From contig CAWCVC010000008.1 of NCBI GenBank assembly GCA_963798805.1, forward strand, positions 124,001-188,000: 64,000 nt of DNA, written 5' to 3'. Under the pieces are notes generated by a model. That model was not told the DNA's origin. It did not search any database and saw only the letters and a list, made by a program, of their open reading frames with translations. Below are positions 43,022-51,959 of the stretch, piece by piece (the first letter of the stretch is position 1; each line of letters opens with the position of its first letter). A program made the translations under genes and the position numbers. The stretch comes from CAVZCK01 sp963798805 (lineage in GTDB: Bacteria > Pseudomonadota > Alphaproteobacteria > Rhizobiales > Rhodomicrobiaceae).

Positions 43022-43498
43022 ATGTCAAAAATTGCGCCATGTCTATGGTTCGACGGCGAAGCCGAGGAGGCGGCGAACTTCTACGTGTCATTGCTGCCCG
43101 ATTCACGGATCGAACGCGTGCAGAAAAACGTCATCGACAGCCCTGGCGGGAAGGCCGGCACCGCGCTGATCGTCGAATTCACGCTTGCCGGACAGCGCTT
43201 CCTGGCACTCAACGGCGGCACACGATTCGAATACACCCACGCCATTTCTTTTCAGGTGGACTGCGAGGACCAGGCGGAGGTCGACCGACTTTGGACGGCC
43301 TTATCCGACGGCGGCAAGATTGAGCAATGTGGTTGGCTGAAGGACCGCTATGGCGTCTCTTGGCAGATCGTTCCCAAAATTCTAAGCGAGATGCTTGCCG
43401 ATCCCGATCCTGAGAAGGCCGCGCGCGTCATGCAGGCCGTCCTGCAGATGATCAAGCTCGACATCGAGGGCCTGAGAAAGGCTTACAACGGCAAGTAA
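43022..43498 (+). CDS. VOC family protein (PhnB-like)
   Basis: The 158-residue product starts MSKIAPCLWFDGEAEEAANF, then YVSLLPDSRIERVQK, and has DRLWTALSDGGKIEQCGWLKDRYGVSWQIVP. This is the pattern of the PhnB/3-demethylubiquinone-methyltransferase-like branch of the vicinal-oxygen-chelate superfamily. It is small, soluble and has a good GGGAG site. The function of this branch is not defined. Confidence 0.87.
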   Translation: MSKIAPCLWFDGEAEEAANFYVSLLPDSRIERVQKNVIDSPGGKAGTALIVEFTLAGQRFLALNGGTRFEYTHAISFQVDCEDQAEVDRLWTALSDGGKIEQCGWLKDRYGVSWQIVPKILSEMLADPDPEKAARVMQAVLQMIKLDIEGLRKAYNGK

Positions 43499-43560
43499 TG
43501 GAGGCCGGGGATTCAGGTTCGCTGCCTTGACGAGCCTACCAGACGCGCTCCCATACATAA

Positions 43561-43590
43561 ATCGCATGGAGCGTTTCTGCTCCATGCGAT
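43561..43590. terminator. 12-bp perfect inverted repeat, probable bidirectional terminator
   Basis: ATCGCATGGAGC, six loop bases, GCTCCATGCGAT, 62 bases after the VOC stop and between convergent genes. There is no clear T tract. Confidence 0.6.
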
Positions 43591-43682
43591 CTTACGAATT
43601 ATCACGACGGCCGCTCGGCTGCTTTCCGATGTTCTCGGCGCCTTTAGGACCAGCGCAGGGCCTGCGCTTTTCTCATCCACCA

Positions 43683-44015
43683 TTATTTGCTGCCCGGTGC
43701 CGCACCCCCGCCGGTCGTTCCGCTCGGGGCGGCGCCTCCGGGAGCCGTGGCGGGCGGGTTAGCCGGCGCAGCAGGCGCTTTGTTCGGCAAGCTGCCAGTT
43801 GTGCCGGGGCCGGTGGTAGTAGCAGGCGGCGGAGTATTGGCTGTATTGGCCGGACCATTTCCAGCCCACCATCCACCCCACCATCCGCCCCAGACGATGA
43901 TGGCGATGATCACCACAATGACGACCAGACCTGTGACCCAGCCCGAACCATAGGAACGCGGTGGCGGGCCAGCGGGGGTTCTGCGCGGATCTCTGCGTGG
44001 ATCGATATCTGACAT
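43683..44015 (-). CDS. Small single-helix membrane protein with Pro/Ala/Gly/Thr-rich tail
   Basis: ATG 44015 with AGGAGG upstream gives 110 residues. A short basic start (MSDIDPRRDPRRTPAGPPPR) is followed by one hydrophobic helix (about residues 25-45) ending in a Trp/Gly run (WGGWWGGWW). The low-complexity tail is rich in Pro, Ala, Thr and Gly and should be periplasmic. No family is recognised. An exact EcfG-type promoter lies about 28 bases upstream, so it is probably an envelope protein of the general stress response. Confidence 0.75.
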   Translation of the reverse strand: MSDIDPRRDPRRTPAGPPPRSYGSGWVTGLVVIVVIIAIIVWGGWWGGWWAGNGPANTANTPPPATTTGPGTTGSLPNKAPAAPANPPATAPGGAAPSGTTGGGAAPGSK

Positions 44016-44042
44016 GAAAACCTCCTCATAGGCTTCGAAAGC

Positions 44043-44068
44043 AACGCGCCGCATATGATCGAAGTTCC
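44043..44068 (-). promoter_or_regulatory. EcfG-type (general stress) promoter
   Basis: On the minus strand GGAAC (44068-44064), 17 bases, CGTT (44046-44043) matches the EcfG consensus exactly. The transcript would start near 44036, about 20 bases before the small membrane-protein start. Confidence 0.75.
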
Positions 44069-44175
44069 CATCGGGCCGCCAACGGCAGGCCGGAGACGGC
44101 GTCCGCTTAGGGTTTCCAAGGGCTCGGAGATGGTTTGTCCGTTGTGGCACAGTGGGCATCGAAGGCGGGGGAAAT

Positions 44176-44201
44176 GGAACTTTTCTTTTCGGACACGGGT
44201 T
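44176..44201 (+). promoter_or_regulatory. EcfG-like promoter, one mismatch
   Basis: GGAAC (44176-44180), 17 bases, GGTT (44198-44201), one base off CGTT. It points to the glucosidase gene at 44314 and is divergent from the exact promoter at 44043-44068. Confidence 0.4.
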
Positions 44202-44313
44202 CTGGCTATAGAGCGACCCCTGTGTGCAGCCGGTGGCGCGGCCAGCCTAAGCGGCTGTCCTTTGGGCCGCTCCTGATCTTCCACGCCAGACAGCTAGGCA
44301 CCCGGTTGGTAGT

Positions 44314-46494
44314 ATGCCTGTCAACATCAGCGTCGGCCCGCCGCACCTTGCCATCAGCTGGGGGGAGACCGTCCTGCTAACCGATGCCAGCGGCCAGATC
44401 GGGCCGGGGTCTAAGCGTGGGCTGTTTTTCTTCGATACAAGGCTGATCAGTAGGTGGCGGATCTACGCGAACGGTACCGAATGGGATCTGCTGAACGGCG
44501 GAAGCCCCACCTACCACGCCTCCCGCGCATTTATGATTAATCGCTGCATTGCCACCCAAGAGGGAGAGATCCCGGCGGGGACGATCAGCCTTGTCCTCAG
44601 CCGCTCGATCGAGACGGGCATCCATGAAGACCTCGACGTGACCAATAACGGTCAGGAACAGGTGCATTTCAATCTGGAGATCGAGATCCAAGGCGATTTC
44701 GCCGACATTTTCGAGGTCAAATCCGGGAATGTCGTGGATCGGGCAAACATCACCACGGACTGGTCTGCCGAAGACGCGAGCCTGCGGCTCAGCTATCGCA
44801 AAGCGGATTTTTTCCGGCAGCTTGTCGTGAGGCGGGATCAGAACGAGCAAGGGGCGCGCTACGCGAACGGCCGAATCACATTCGAAATCGTGCTCGCGCC
44901 GCATCAAAGCTGGCACACCTGCCTTCTTTACGACCTGCATGACGGAGATCGCCGATTTGCGGCGCCGCAGCAGTGCCTGGCCGAAGCTCAGCAGAAGATT
45001 GAGGAAAGGGACGCGAGCTGGCGTCAGGCTGTTACCAAGACCTTGAGCGGTAATGCCGACTTCTCACGCGCCTTTCAGGAGGCCGTCTCCGACATGGGCG
45101 CCCTGCGGCTTCCCATCAAGGGAACCACCGACACGGAATTCGTACCGGCCGGCGGTATTCCCTGGTTCGCCACTCTGTTCGGCCGTGATAGTCTGATCGC
45201 GGCGCTTCAGAGCATCGTCGTCTATCCGGACTTCGCCGGCGGCGCGCTCGACGTGCTGGGATCGCTCCAGGCCAAGGAACGGGACGACTATCGTGACGCC
45301 GAGCCTGGCAAGATTCCGCATGAGCTTCGTCAGGGCGAACTTGCCCATTTCAAGCTCATTCCACATACGCCCTATTACGGCACCGCAGATGCAACCCCGC
45401 TATACCTCATCCTCTTGCATGCCGCCTGGCGGTCTAGCGGCGATCTCGGCGTGGTCGAGCGGCATCTCGCGACCGCGGAAGGCTGCCTTGACTGGATCGA
45501 CAAATATGGTGATCGGGACGGCGATGGATTTCAGGAATATCAAACCCGATCGCCCGCAGGCTATGAGAACCAGAGCTGGAAAGACGCCAAGGATGCGATC
45601 GTCTATCCCGACGGCTCGCTCGTGAAAGGTCCGAAGGCGACCTGCGAGCTGCAGGGTTACGTCTACGACGCCTGGCTGCGAATGGCAGAACTCTACGATG
45701 AGCTCGGCCGCGCCGACGATGCCCGCCGGCTGCGCGAAAAGGCGCAAGCGCTCTTCCACCGTTTCAACGAAGCCTTCTGGAGCGAGGAGCAGGGCTTTTA
45801 TGCGCTCGCGCTCGATGGCGACAAGCGCCCGGCGTTTTCCGTCGCCTCGAATCCTGGCCATTGCCTCTGGTCAGGCATCGTCCCCCACAATCGCGCCCGA
45901 CGCATCGTCGAACGCCTGATGCGACCCGATATGTGGAGCGGGTGGGGCATCCGCACTCTGTCGGCCGAGCATCCGGCCTACAATCCGTACTCCTATCAGA
46001 ACGGGGCGGTCTGGCCGCACGACAACGCCATCATTGCACTCGGCTTTCGCCAATATGGCTTCGCCGCAGAGGCAATGCGGGTGGCTCAAGGCATCACCGA
46101 TGCGGCGAGCTATTTCGTCATGCAGCGGCTTCCCGAGCTTTATGCGGGGGTGGAAAAGACCACCGCGAATTTCCCGGTGCAATATCTCGGCGCCAACGTG
46201 CCCCAGGCCTGGGCGGCCGGATCGATGTTCTTCTTGCTGGAATGCATGCTCGGCATCAGGCCGGACGCGCCGCGGCGGATGCTCAACATCGATCCGATAC
46301 TGCCGGACTGGCTGCCGGATCTGACGGTTCACGATCTGCGGATAGGCGATCAGCTCTTCGACTTTTCCGTCCGGCGGCAAGGCGAGGAAACCACGGTCGA
46401 ACTCATCCGGGGCGATCCGTCCTCTTTCGCCCGCCGTCCCTTCGGCTTTCCCGTCCGCAGTGACGGCGTCGGGGAGACCACCGATCACCACTGA
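44314..46494 (+). CDS. Amylo-alpha-1,6-glucosidase / glycogen-debranching-type enzyme
   Basis: The 726-residue product has an N-terminal beta-rich domain of the bacterial debranching type (about 10-210; KRGLFFFDTRLISRW, DLDVTNNGQEQVHFNLEIEI). An (alpha/alpha)6-barrel catalytic domain (about 260-690) follows. It contains GGIPWFATLFGRDSLIAALQ, the conserved active-site stretch of this group, and YNPYSYQNGAVWPHDNAIIA, also conserved. It has no signal peptide, so it is cytoplasmic and would cut alpha-1,6 branches in glycogen or a related glucan. The ribosome-binding site is weak. A possible EcfG-like promoter upstream suggests stress induction. Confidence 0.9.
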   Translation: MPVNISVGPPHLAISWGETVLLTDASGQIGPGSKRGLFFFDTRLISRWRIYANGTEWDLLNGGSPTYHASRAFMINRCIATQEGEIPAGTISLVLSRSIETGIHEDLDVTNNGQEQVHFNLEIEIQGDFADIFEVKSGNVVDRANITTDWSAEDASLRLSYRKADFFRQLVVRRDQNEQGARYANGRITFEIVLAPHQSWHTCLLYDLHDGDRRFAAPQQCLAEAQQKIEERDASWRQAVTKTLSGNADFSRAFQEAVSDMGALRLPIKGTTDTEFVPAGGIPWFATLFGRDSLIAALQSIVVYPDFAGGALDVLGSLQAKERDDYRDAEPGKIPHELRQGELAHFKLIPHTPYYGTADATPLYLILLHAAWRSSGDLGVVERHLATAEGCLDWIDKYGDRDGDGFQEYQTRSPAGYENQSWKDAKDAIVYPDGSLVKGPKATCELQGYVYDAWLRMAELYDELGRADDARRLREKAQALFHRFNEAFWSEEQGFYALALDGDKRPAFSVASNPGHCLWSGIVPHNRARRIVERLMRPDMWSGWGIRTLSAEHPAYNPYSYQNGAVWPHDNAIIALGFRQYGFAAEAMRVAQGITDAASYFVMQRLPELYAGVEKTTANFPVQYLGANVPQAWAAGSMFFLLECMLGIRPDAPRRMLNIDPILPDWLPDLTVHDLRIGDQLFDFSVRRQGEETTVELIRGDPSSFARRPFGFPVRSDGVGETTDHH

Positions 46495-46723
46495 AGGCGG
46501 CGACAAGTCGATCGGTTGCTCGTCAATTTCCATTACAGTCGGACAATCGAAGGACGCGGCCCCTGCAAACGCAATATTATCTGCAGGGTTGGTTCTGCTG
46601 CGCGAATGTTGGTCTCAGGGCCGATCGTTACCGGCGCGGCTTCCCCTCGCTGCGGTTTCCGCCGGATTTCCTCCGCATGGCCTGATCCGGATTTGGATCA
46701 CCCTCGCGCGTTGAAACAGCTTC

Positions 46724-46766
46724 TTGCACCTCAGCCATTTCTGTCACCCAAATGGCTGAGGTGCAA
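46724..46766. repeat. 17-bp perfect inverted repeat (hairpin)
   Basis: TTGCACCTCAGCCATTT, nine loop bases (CTGTCACCC), AAATGGCTGAGGTGCAA. It lies 230 bases after the glucosidase stop and could act as a terminator or a dispersed palindrome. The core CACCCAAATGG also occurs in the inverted repeat near 34858-34868. Confidence 0.75.
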
Positions 46767-47052
46767 TCTCCGACACATCCGCACCTTAGCGTTTATTGAA
46801 TTCGCCATAACGCCCAAGGCGGCTCGAAAAGCGCGAGGTTCAGCTTGTGCCCCGGAACCCGCAGCCTGTCACCGAACGGCCTCGAATAAAATGGCATGCA
46901 GCCGTGTTATTGCCTGACTCGATGGAACGGGAGCTGAGCGGAATGGATGAATACAGTCTGATTGGGCTGATAAGCCGCTCTCGCGCTCGTTACCCAGAAT
47001 TGCGGCCGAAATGACTGATCAATGGCAAATAAACGGACTCAATTCACCTAGT

Positions 47053-47078
47053 CTAACTGACGCAAAACTAACTGACGC
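47053..47078. repeat. Direct repeats CTAACTGACGC x2 upstream of the LuxR pair
   Basis: Two identical 11-base copies start 15 bases apart (47053-47063 and 47068-47078), about 230 bases before the first LuxR start. The spacing and position suit a tandem regulator-binding site. Confidence 0.5.
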
Positions 47079-47308
47079 GACTTGATCTACAGCTCTGTTC
47101 GGTCGAATGACGCGGTAAAGATCACCATGCAAAACACAATAGACACATCGCAAACGCGATACGCAACACGGCGGTAATCGACTGGATTTTGCCCTGCACA
47201 AATCCCTGCAAAATCTGTCTCGGTAATCCGGCATCTTCTGCGCCCGAAATTGGGCAGAAATTCTTTCCTGACCTTCTGGTTTTGCTCATTTTTGCTTGGA
47301 GAAATCGT

Positions 47309-48400
47309 ATGTCCGTAGCTGAGTCGACATCTTCAATGATTGCGGCGATCTATGAGTTGGCACTTGATGCATCGCGATGGAGCGGGGTCCTCAAAGACGC
47401 CGCAACCTATATCGGCGGCTCTGGCGCTGCGATCTGGATAAGAAATCCAAACCTTGCGCCGGGGCATCAGTACCATTTCGGGGGCGACGAGACATTCCGG
47501 GAGTCGGCTTCCACCGGAATCCTGGGCGGCGAGCGCATGATCAAGGACAAGCGCATCATGCGCGATGGCGAAACAATTGCGCAGGTCAAGACCGCCAATG
47601 CCGGCGAATGCATTGAAATCTCCCTCTGCGATCAGCCGATCTCTTCAAATTTTGATGAAAGGGTGGATCGATGCATCTCGCGCTTTGCCGTTTACCGTTA
47701 TCGTAGGTGCGCGCGTTGGGATGAGGCCGCCTTGCGGCGGATGCGGCGCATCGCTCCCCATATCCGCCGTACCGTGAAGATCAGCAAGCTCATGGGCATC
47801 AACTGTGCCGCCACCGCAGCGATGGCGGACACTCTCGACGGACTCAGCGCCGGGGTATTTTTCGTCGATGAGAACGGCGAGACGCTGCACACCAATGTCA
47901 GCGGCCAGGCGATGCTGGCCGAAGGCCGGTTGCTGCGGTCGGTGCGCGGCAAGTTGGTTGCCAACGGCTTTGATGCAATACCCGCCCTTGGCCAAGCGGC
48001 GGGAGCCGGGGCCGGTTTGCCGGCGAGATTCTGCGTCGCGGAGACCCGGAGAGACGCGGACGGTGAGACCTATGTCGCTCGTGTGTTTCCGATTGCCGCT
48101 GGCGCAAAGGGTCGTGCCTGCGGGCGGGGCGTCTCCGGCATCGTGCTTCACGAGGCGAATTTGAACACCACCGATGCGGCCGCGCGGGTCGCGCGTCATT
48201 ACCGGCTGGCAGGCAGGGAACGCGAGGTGCTCGAGGCGATCGTCGATGGCTGCGGGCTGAGGGAGACGGCCGAAAAGCTGGCAATTGCTCCGAGTACTAT
48301 GAAGACCTATCTCCGCCGGCTGTTCGAGAAGACCGGCACCAGCCGGCAGATCGAGCTCATCCAGCTCTGCGCGGCCTTCCGGAGCCCGTTCGCGGGATAG
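47309..48400 (+). CDS. LuxR family transcriptional regulator (first of a tandem pair)
   Basis: ATG 47309 (TTGGAGA site) gives 363 residues. The C-terminal LuxR helix-turn-helix has REREVLEAIVDGCGLRETAE then LAIAPSTMKTYLRRLFEKTG. A PAS-like middle segment reads LDGLSAGVFFVDENGETLHT, and the first 170 residues form an uncharacterised sensor-like domain. It is not an acyl-homoserine-lactone receptor by visible motif, and no LuxI gene is near. It is followed after 4 bases by a paralogue of the same layout. Confidence 0.87.
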   Translation: MSVAESTSSMIAAIYELALDASRWSGVLKDAATYIGGSGAAIWIRNPNLAPGHQYHFGGDETFRESASTGILGGERMIKDKRIMRDGETIAQVKTANAGECIEISLCDQPISSNFDERVDRCISRFAVYRYRRCARWDEAALRRMRRIAPHIRRTVKISKLMGINCAATAAMADTLDGLSAGVFFVDENGETLHTNVSGQAMLAEGRLLRSVRGKLVANGFDAIPALGQAAGAGAGLPARFCVAETRRDADGETYVARVFPIAAGAKGRACGRGVSGIVLHEANLNTTDAAARVARHYRLAGREREVLEAIVDGCGLRETAEKLAIAPSTMKTYLRRLFEKTGTSRQIELIQLCAAFRSPFAG

Positions 48401-48404
48401 CCCC

Positions 48405-49538
48405 ATGCGCGACGAAGAGGCCATCGCCCGGCTCGCCGGGGCGATTTACGATGCTGCGCTCGATCCCTCATTGCGGGAAGCGGCAGTCGAGAAAATCGCC
48501 GCCTTTGTCGGTGGCGTGGCCGGATGGGTGATCAAGCACGATCTCGTCCGGGGGGCGAGCGAAAGCCTCTATGATGTCGGCTATGAACCTCACTTCCGTA
48601 GCCGGTATTTCGACACCTATATGAAATTCGATCCCGTCGGCCCCGCAATCCTGTCCTCCAGTCCCGGCGAGGTGATCAGCAGCTCGAGTGTCACGTCGCG
48701 CAGCGATTTCGTGAAAACGCGCTTTTATGAGGAGTGGATGGCGCCTCAGGGCTGGCAGGAAACGCTTTACATCACGCTCGCCCGTTCGCCGACCCAGGTC
48801 GCTGCTCTTGCGATCGCCCGAAGTCAGCGGGACGGCTGGGCTGACGAAAGCGTCCATCGGCGCGTGCACCTGCTCGTGCCGCATCTGGGATACTCCTCGC
48901 GGATCGTCAGCGCGGTCAATCTGCGGACCGGCCGGATGGCGGCGCTCGCCGATGCGCTCGACCGGATCAGCGCCGGCGTGTTCCTCATCGATGCGGAAGG
49001 CCGCATTGTCCACGCCAATGAAAGCGGCAGCGCCATGCTTGCCAAGGGCATCCTGCCCGGCGTCATCATGTCGAGCCAAACGGTCGAGGAATATGGCACG
49101 CGACAGACGATGCTGACGGCTCTTGCCGAGGCACATCGAAGCGGTGCGTCGAACTCGGCCAGAAGCGTCGCACTGCCAGTGAAAGCGGCCGATGGCGAAC
49201 GTTACGTCGCGCATTGCCTCCCGCTGATTTCCGGGCCACGCCGCGCGGCGATTGGCAACTATCGGGCGGTTGCGGCGGTGTTCGTGCAGAAGGCGGAACT
49301 CGGCGGTGCCGCGGCGGCCGAGGTGATGGCGCGCCATTATCGCCTGACGCCGATGGAGCTGCGCGTCCTCTTGACCATTGTCGCGGCCGGCGGGGTGCCG
49401 GAGACCGCCGAATTGTTGGCCGTCGCCGAGACCACGGTGAAGACGCATCTGCGCCGGCTGTTCGCCAAGACCGGCACCAATCGCCAGCTCAAGCTTGCAA
49501 AGCTCGTCGCGGGATTCTCGGGCATCGTCTCGCGCTGA
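48405..49538 (+). CDS. LuxR family transcriptional regulator (second of a tandem pair)
   Basis: The 377-residue paralogue of the upstream gene shares the domain order: an N-terminal domain starting AIARLAGAIYDAALDPSLRE, a PAS-like LDRISAGVFLIDAEGRIVHA and a C-terminal helix-turn-helix (LRVLLTIVAAGGVPETAELL then AVAETTVKTHLRRLFAKTGT). It starts 4 bases after the first gene, so both are made together and may form mixed dimers. The ligand is unknown. Confidence 0.88.
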   Translation: MRDEEAIARLAGAIYDAALDPSLREAAVEKIAAFVGGVAGWVIKHDLVRGASESLYDVGYEPHFRSRYFDTYMKFDPVGPAILSSSPGEVISSSSVTSRSDFVKTRFYEEWMAPQGWQETLYITLARSPTQVAALAIARSQRDGWADESVHRRVHLLVPHLGYSSRIVSAVNLRTGRMAALADALDRISAGVFLIDAEGRIVHANESGSAMLAKGILPGVIMSSQTVEEYGTRQTMLTALAEAHRSGASNSARSVALPVKAADGERYVAHCLPLISGPRRAAIGNYRAVAAVFVQKAELGGAAAAEVMARHYRLTPMELRVLLTIVAAGGVPETAELLAVAETTVKTHLRRLFAKTGTNRQLKLAKLVAGFSGIVSR

Positions 49539-49640
49539 TCGAAGCACAGCCGGGGCGCGCGCTGGCTCCAGACTGGCGAAATGCCGCATAAGGGGGCGTC
49601 AATCACCGGAGCAGCTCTCGCCTATCCACCTTAAAATTCA

Positions 49641-49677
49641 GCCGGCGACGCTTTTTGGGGGGCGCAGCGTCGCCGGC
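49641..49677. terminator. 12-bp inverted repeat, bidirectional terminator-like
   Basis: GCCGGCGACGCT, thirteen loop bases, AGCGTCGCCGGC, between the convergent LuxR and HlyD genes. The hairpin is strong but has no T tract on either side. Confidence 0.6.
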
Positions 49678-49727
49678 TTGTCGCGCATCCGTCGGCAGCG
49701 AGATTTGCGGATCCGGGGCACCCGCCG

Positions 49728-51023
49728 CTATCTCGCTCGGAGCGCTTGCTTCATCTGGTCACGCAGCGGTCCAGCGACGTAGCTGACGAGCGATCTCTTT
49801 CCGGTCCTGATGAATACATAGGCCGGCATGCCTCGTGCGAACTCCCGTCCGTCGAATCTCGCAAGCTCGTTTTCCGACACTCTGACGGCGGCGGCGTAAT
49901 AGGGGTGCCCGCCCTGCTCGTCCCGCGTCGGATCCGGGGCGATGCGGATGAGAGCGCCCGCCAGCTCCTCGGTCTTGCTCCGGCCAAGCGCCGTTAAGCG
50001 CACGCGTGCATCTTGTCCGACCGACAGCCGGTCGATTTCGGACGGCTTGATCCGGATCGCGACGAGAAGCTGATCGGCACTCGGGACGATATGCATGAGC
50101 ACGTCGCTCGGGGATATGACCTCGCCGATTGTGTGGACCGCAAGCTGGCGAATCACGCCCGAAAGCGGTGCTCGAATCTCGAGCCGCTCCAGCAGATCTT
50201 CGATAGCGGTTTTCGTCTTTCGAAGCTCGCTGATTTCGGTTTCTGTCTGGTGCAGCTGCTTCACGGTATCCGCGCCGAATTCATCGTCGTTCTCGGCAAT
50301 CTGCAGCTCGGTTTCGGCGATCTTGGCCTGCAACTGCACAATCGTCGCCAGGGGGTCGCCGCGCGTCTCCCGATTGCGAAGCAGTTCGCGCTGCGAGACG
50401 CGCGGATTCTGGACATCGCCCGTCGCGTGCCTCGGCGTCAGATCTTGCAGATCAATTCGAACGACGTCCGGCTGCACGGGGCCCGAGGGCTGCTCGCCCT
50501 CCAAGCCCGCTATCGCCCTGCGCATTCGCTCGATTCGTGCAAACAGTGCGCGCTTTTTGTCTTCCTGAGCGGCAAGCTGGAGGCGTGCAAGCCTGGTCTC
50601 CGCCTGGATCACGCTGCGGGCATCGACGTCGTCCTTCAGATCCTGAGGAAAAGCGGGTTCTCTCGTTCCGTCCCGAAAAGCTCCGAGGCGTGCCAGACGA
50701 GCCCGTGCGGCGATCAGCTTCTCCCGCACGCCGTCCAGACTGCTGCGCATCGCCTTGTCGTCCAAGCGGATCAGCAGATCGCCCGCGGAAACTCTGGCGC
50801 CTTCCGTGACCCTGATCTCTCCCACAACGCCGCCGACAGGATGCCGTATCTTCTTCACGCTCGCATCGGCGGCGACAACGCCGAAGGCGGCAATAGTATG
50901 CTCCAGCGGCACATAGGCGCCTGCGACCGCCGCCGTCGCAATTGCCCCGATCAGAATTGCGGGCGCGAGCAGGTTTCTCCTGAGGGGATGCGATATTTCA
51001 ACCACGACTCTTAACCTTCGCAT
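49728..51023 (-). CDS. HlyD family membrane-fusion (adaptor) protein, orphan
   Basis: ATG 51023 gives 431 residues; the frame is open to 51074 and no strong ribosome-binding site decides the start. The order is: short cytoplasmic N-terminus, one membrane helix (about 17-37), a lipoyl-type half with VKKIRHPVGGVVGEIRVTEGARVSAGDLLIRLDD, a long coiled coil (about 90-290), the second lipoyl half (LEIRAPLSGVIRQLAVHTIGE), and a beta-barrel domain. This is the type I secretion adaptor layout (HlyD/PrtE). Its ABC exporter and outer-membrane channel are not within the window on either side. Confidence 0.87.
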   Translation of the reverse strand: MRRLRVVVEISHPLRRNLLAPAILIGAIATAAVAGAYVPLEHTIAAFGVVAADASVKKIRHPVGGVVGEIRVTEGARVSAGDLLIRLDDKAMRSSLDGVREKLIAARARLARLGAFRDGTREPAFPQDLKDDVDARSVIQAETRLARLQLAAQEDKKRALFARIERMRRAIAGLEGEQPSGPVQPDVVRIDLQDLTPRHATGDVQNPRVSQRELLRNRETRGDPLATIVQLQAKIAETELQIAENDDEFGADTVKQLHQTETEISELRKTKTAIEDLLERLEIRAPLSGVIRQLAVHTIGEVISPSDVLMHIVPSADQLLVAIRIKPSEIDRLSVGQDARVRLTALGRSKTEELAGALIRIAPDPTRDEQGGHPYYAAAVRVSENELARFDGREFARGMPAYVFIRTGKRSLVSYVAGPLRDQMKQALRAR

Positions 51024-51269
51024 TGATGGTTTCGGCCAGCCGCAAACCTGCTCGACCCGCCGAAACGCGCCCACTGCCGCCGGCCGGGCGAAGCGGTTTG
51101 CGCTGAAATTCTTCGGGACCAGGAACGGCGGGAATTCTGCCCCGCCGCGCCGCCCGCTGCTGTCAGAGCGATGATCGAAATGTTTTAGAGATCCGGCGTC
51201 CTCCGGTTGGATGACAGGCGAAGTAAACTCTGCGTGTGCGAAGTCCTTTACGCGCAGTTTGCCTTGCGC

Positions 51270-51959
51270 TCAGCGCAGCGCGCTATGCTCCAGAGCCAAT
51301 TCCAGCTCCGATCTGAATTGCTTGGTGCGTTTCTCATAGACCGCGCTGCTTCGATCGCGGATTTCCGCTGGAGCGCTATCAGGAGAGCCGGCGGAGAAGG
51401 GAGGCTCGGGATTGTATTCGACCGATAGCTGAATATTCTGGGCCACGTCAGGATCGGCGAGCTCGGCCGCGATCCGCAGTCCGAAATCGATGCCGGCAGT
51501 TACGCCGCCGCCGGTGAAGACATTCTGGTCCTGGACTACGCGCGCCTTTTCGAAGGTCGCTCCGACGAGCGGCAGAAGATGCGTATACGCCCAATAAGTC
51601 GTCACGCGCCGCCAATTCAGCAGCCCCGCCACGCCGAGGACAAAGGCTCCGGTGCAAACCGAAGTGACATATTGCGCACCCTCGGACTGACGCTTCACAT
51701 ACGACATCAGCTCGTCGTTGACGATCGCTTGCGACACGCCATAGCCGCCCGGCACGCAGATCATGTCGAGAGCCGGGCTGTCGGCGAAAGTCGCCGTCGG
51801 CACCTGGCTCAGACCGCAATCCGACGGCACCGGATGGTAGCTCTGTGCGATGACGTGCGTCTTCGCTCCCGGCACGCGGCTGAGGATCTGTAGCGGACCG
51901 ACCAGATCTAGAAGTGTAAGGTTGGGGAAGAGAACGAATCCGATTGTGAAGTCTGGCAT
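51270..51959 (-). CDS. DJ-1/PfpI family protein (isonitrile-hydratase-like)
   Basis: ATG 51959 gives 229 residues starting MPDFTIGFVLFPNLTLLDLV. The DJ-1/PfpI fold is clear: DMICVPGGYGV, and the nucleophile Cys in VTSVCTGAFVLGVAGLLNWRR followed by TTYWAYTHLLPL. The VFTGGGVTAGIDFGLRIAAE segment is typical of the isonitrile hydratase/GlxA branch. The gene begins inside the end of the AraC regulator gene (51908-51959 shared in another frame), so the two are translationally linked. The substrate is unknown. Confidence 0.88.
   Translation of the reverse strand: MPDFTIGFVLFPNLTLLDLVGPLQILSRVPGAKTHVIAQSYHPVPSDCGLSQVPTATFADSPALDMICVPGGYGVSQAIVNDELMSYVKRQSEGAQYVTSVCTGAFVLGVAGLLNWRRVTTYWAYTHLLPLVGATFEKARVVQDQNVFTGGGVTAGIDFGLRIAAELADPDVAQNIQLSVEYNPEPPFSAGSPDSAPAEIRDRSSAVYEKRTKQFRSELELALEHSALR

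Larger units (their letters stand above)
46495..47308. other. 814-base region without a supported gene
   Basis: Short open frames are present but none has a protein-like composition or a plausible start. It holds a long perfect inverted repeat (46724-46766) and two 11-base direct repeats (47053-47078) upstream of the LuxR pair. From about 46990 to 47300 the base composition is AT-richer, as expected for a promoter region. I cannot exclude a small RNA. Confidence 0.55.

Noticed and set aside
46853..46950. Further EcfG promoter candidates at GGAAC sites in the gene-free region
   Set aside because: No CGTT or close variant lies 16-17 bases downstream.
50013..51014. 333-codon plus-strand frame
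   Set aside because: Antisense to the HlyD adaptor, whose domains are clear.
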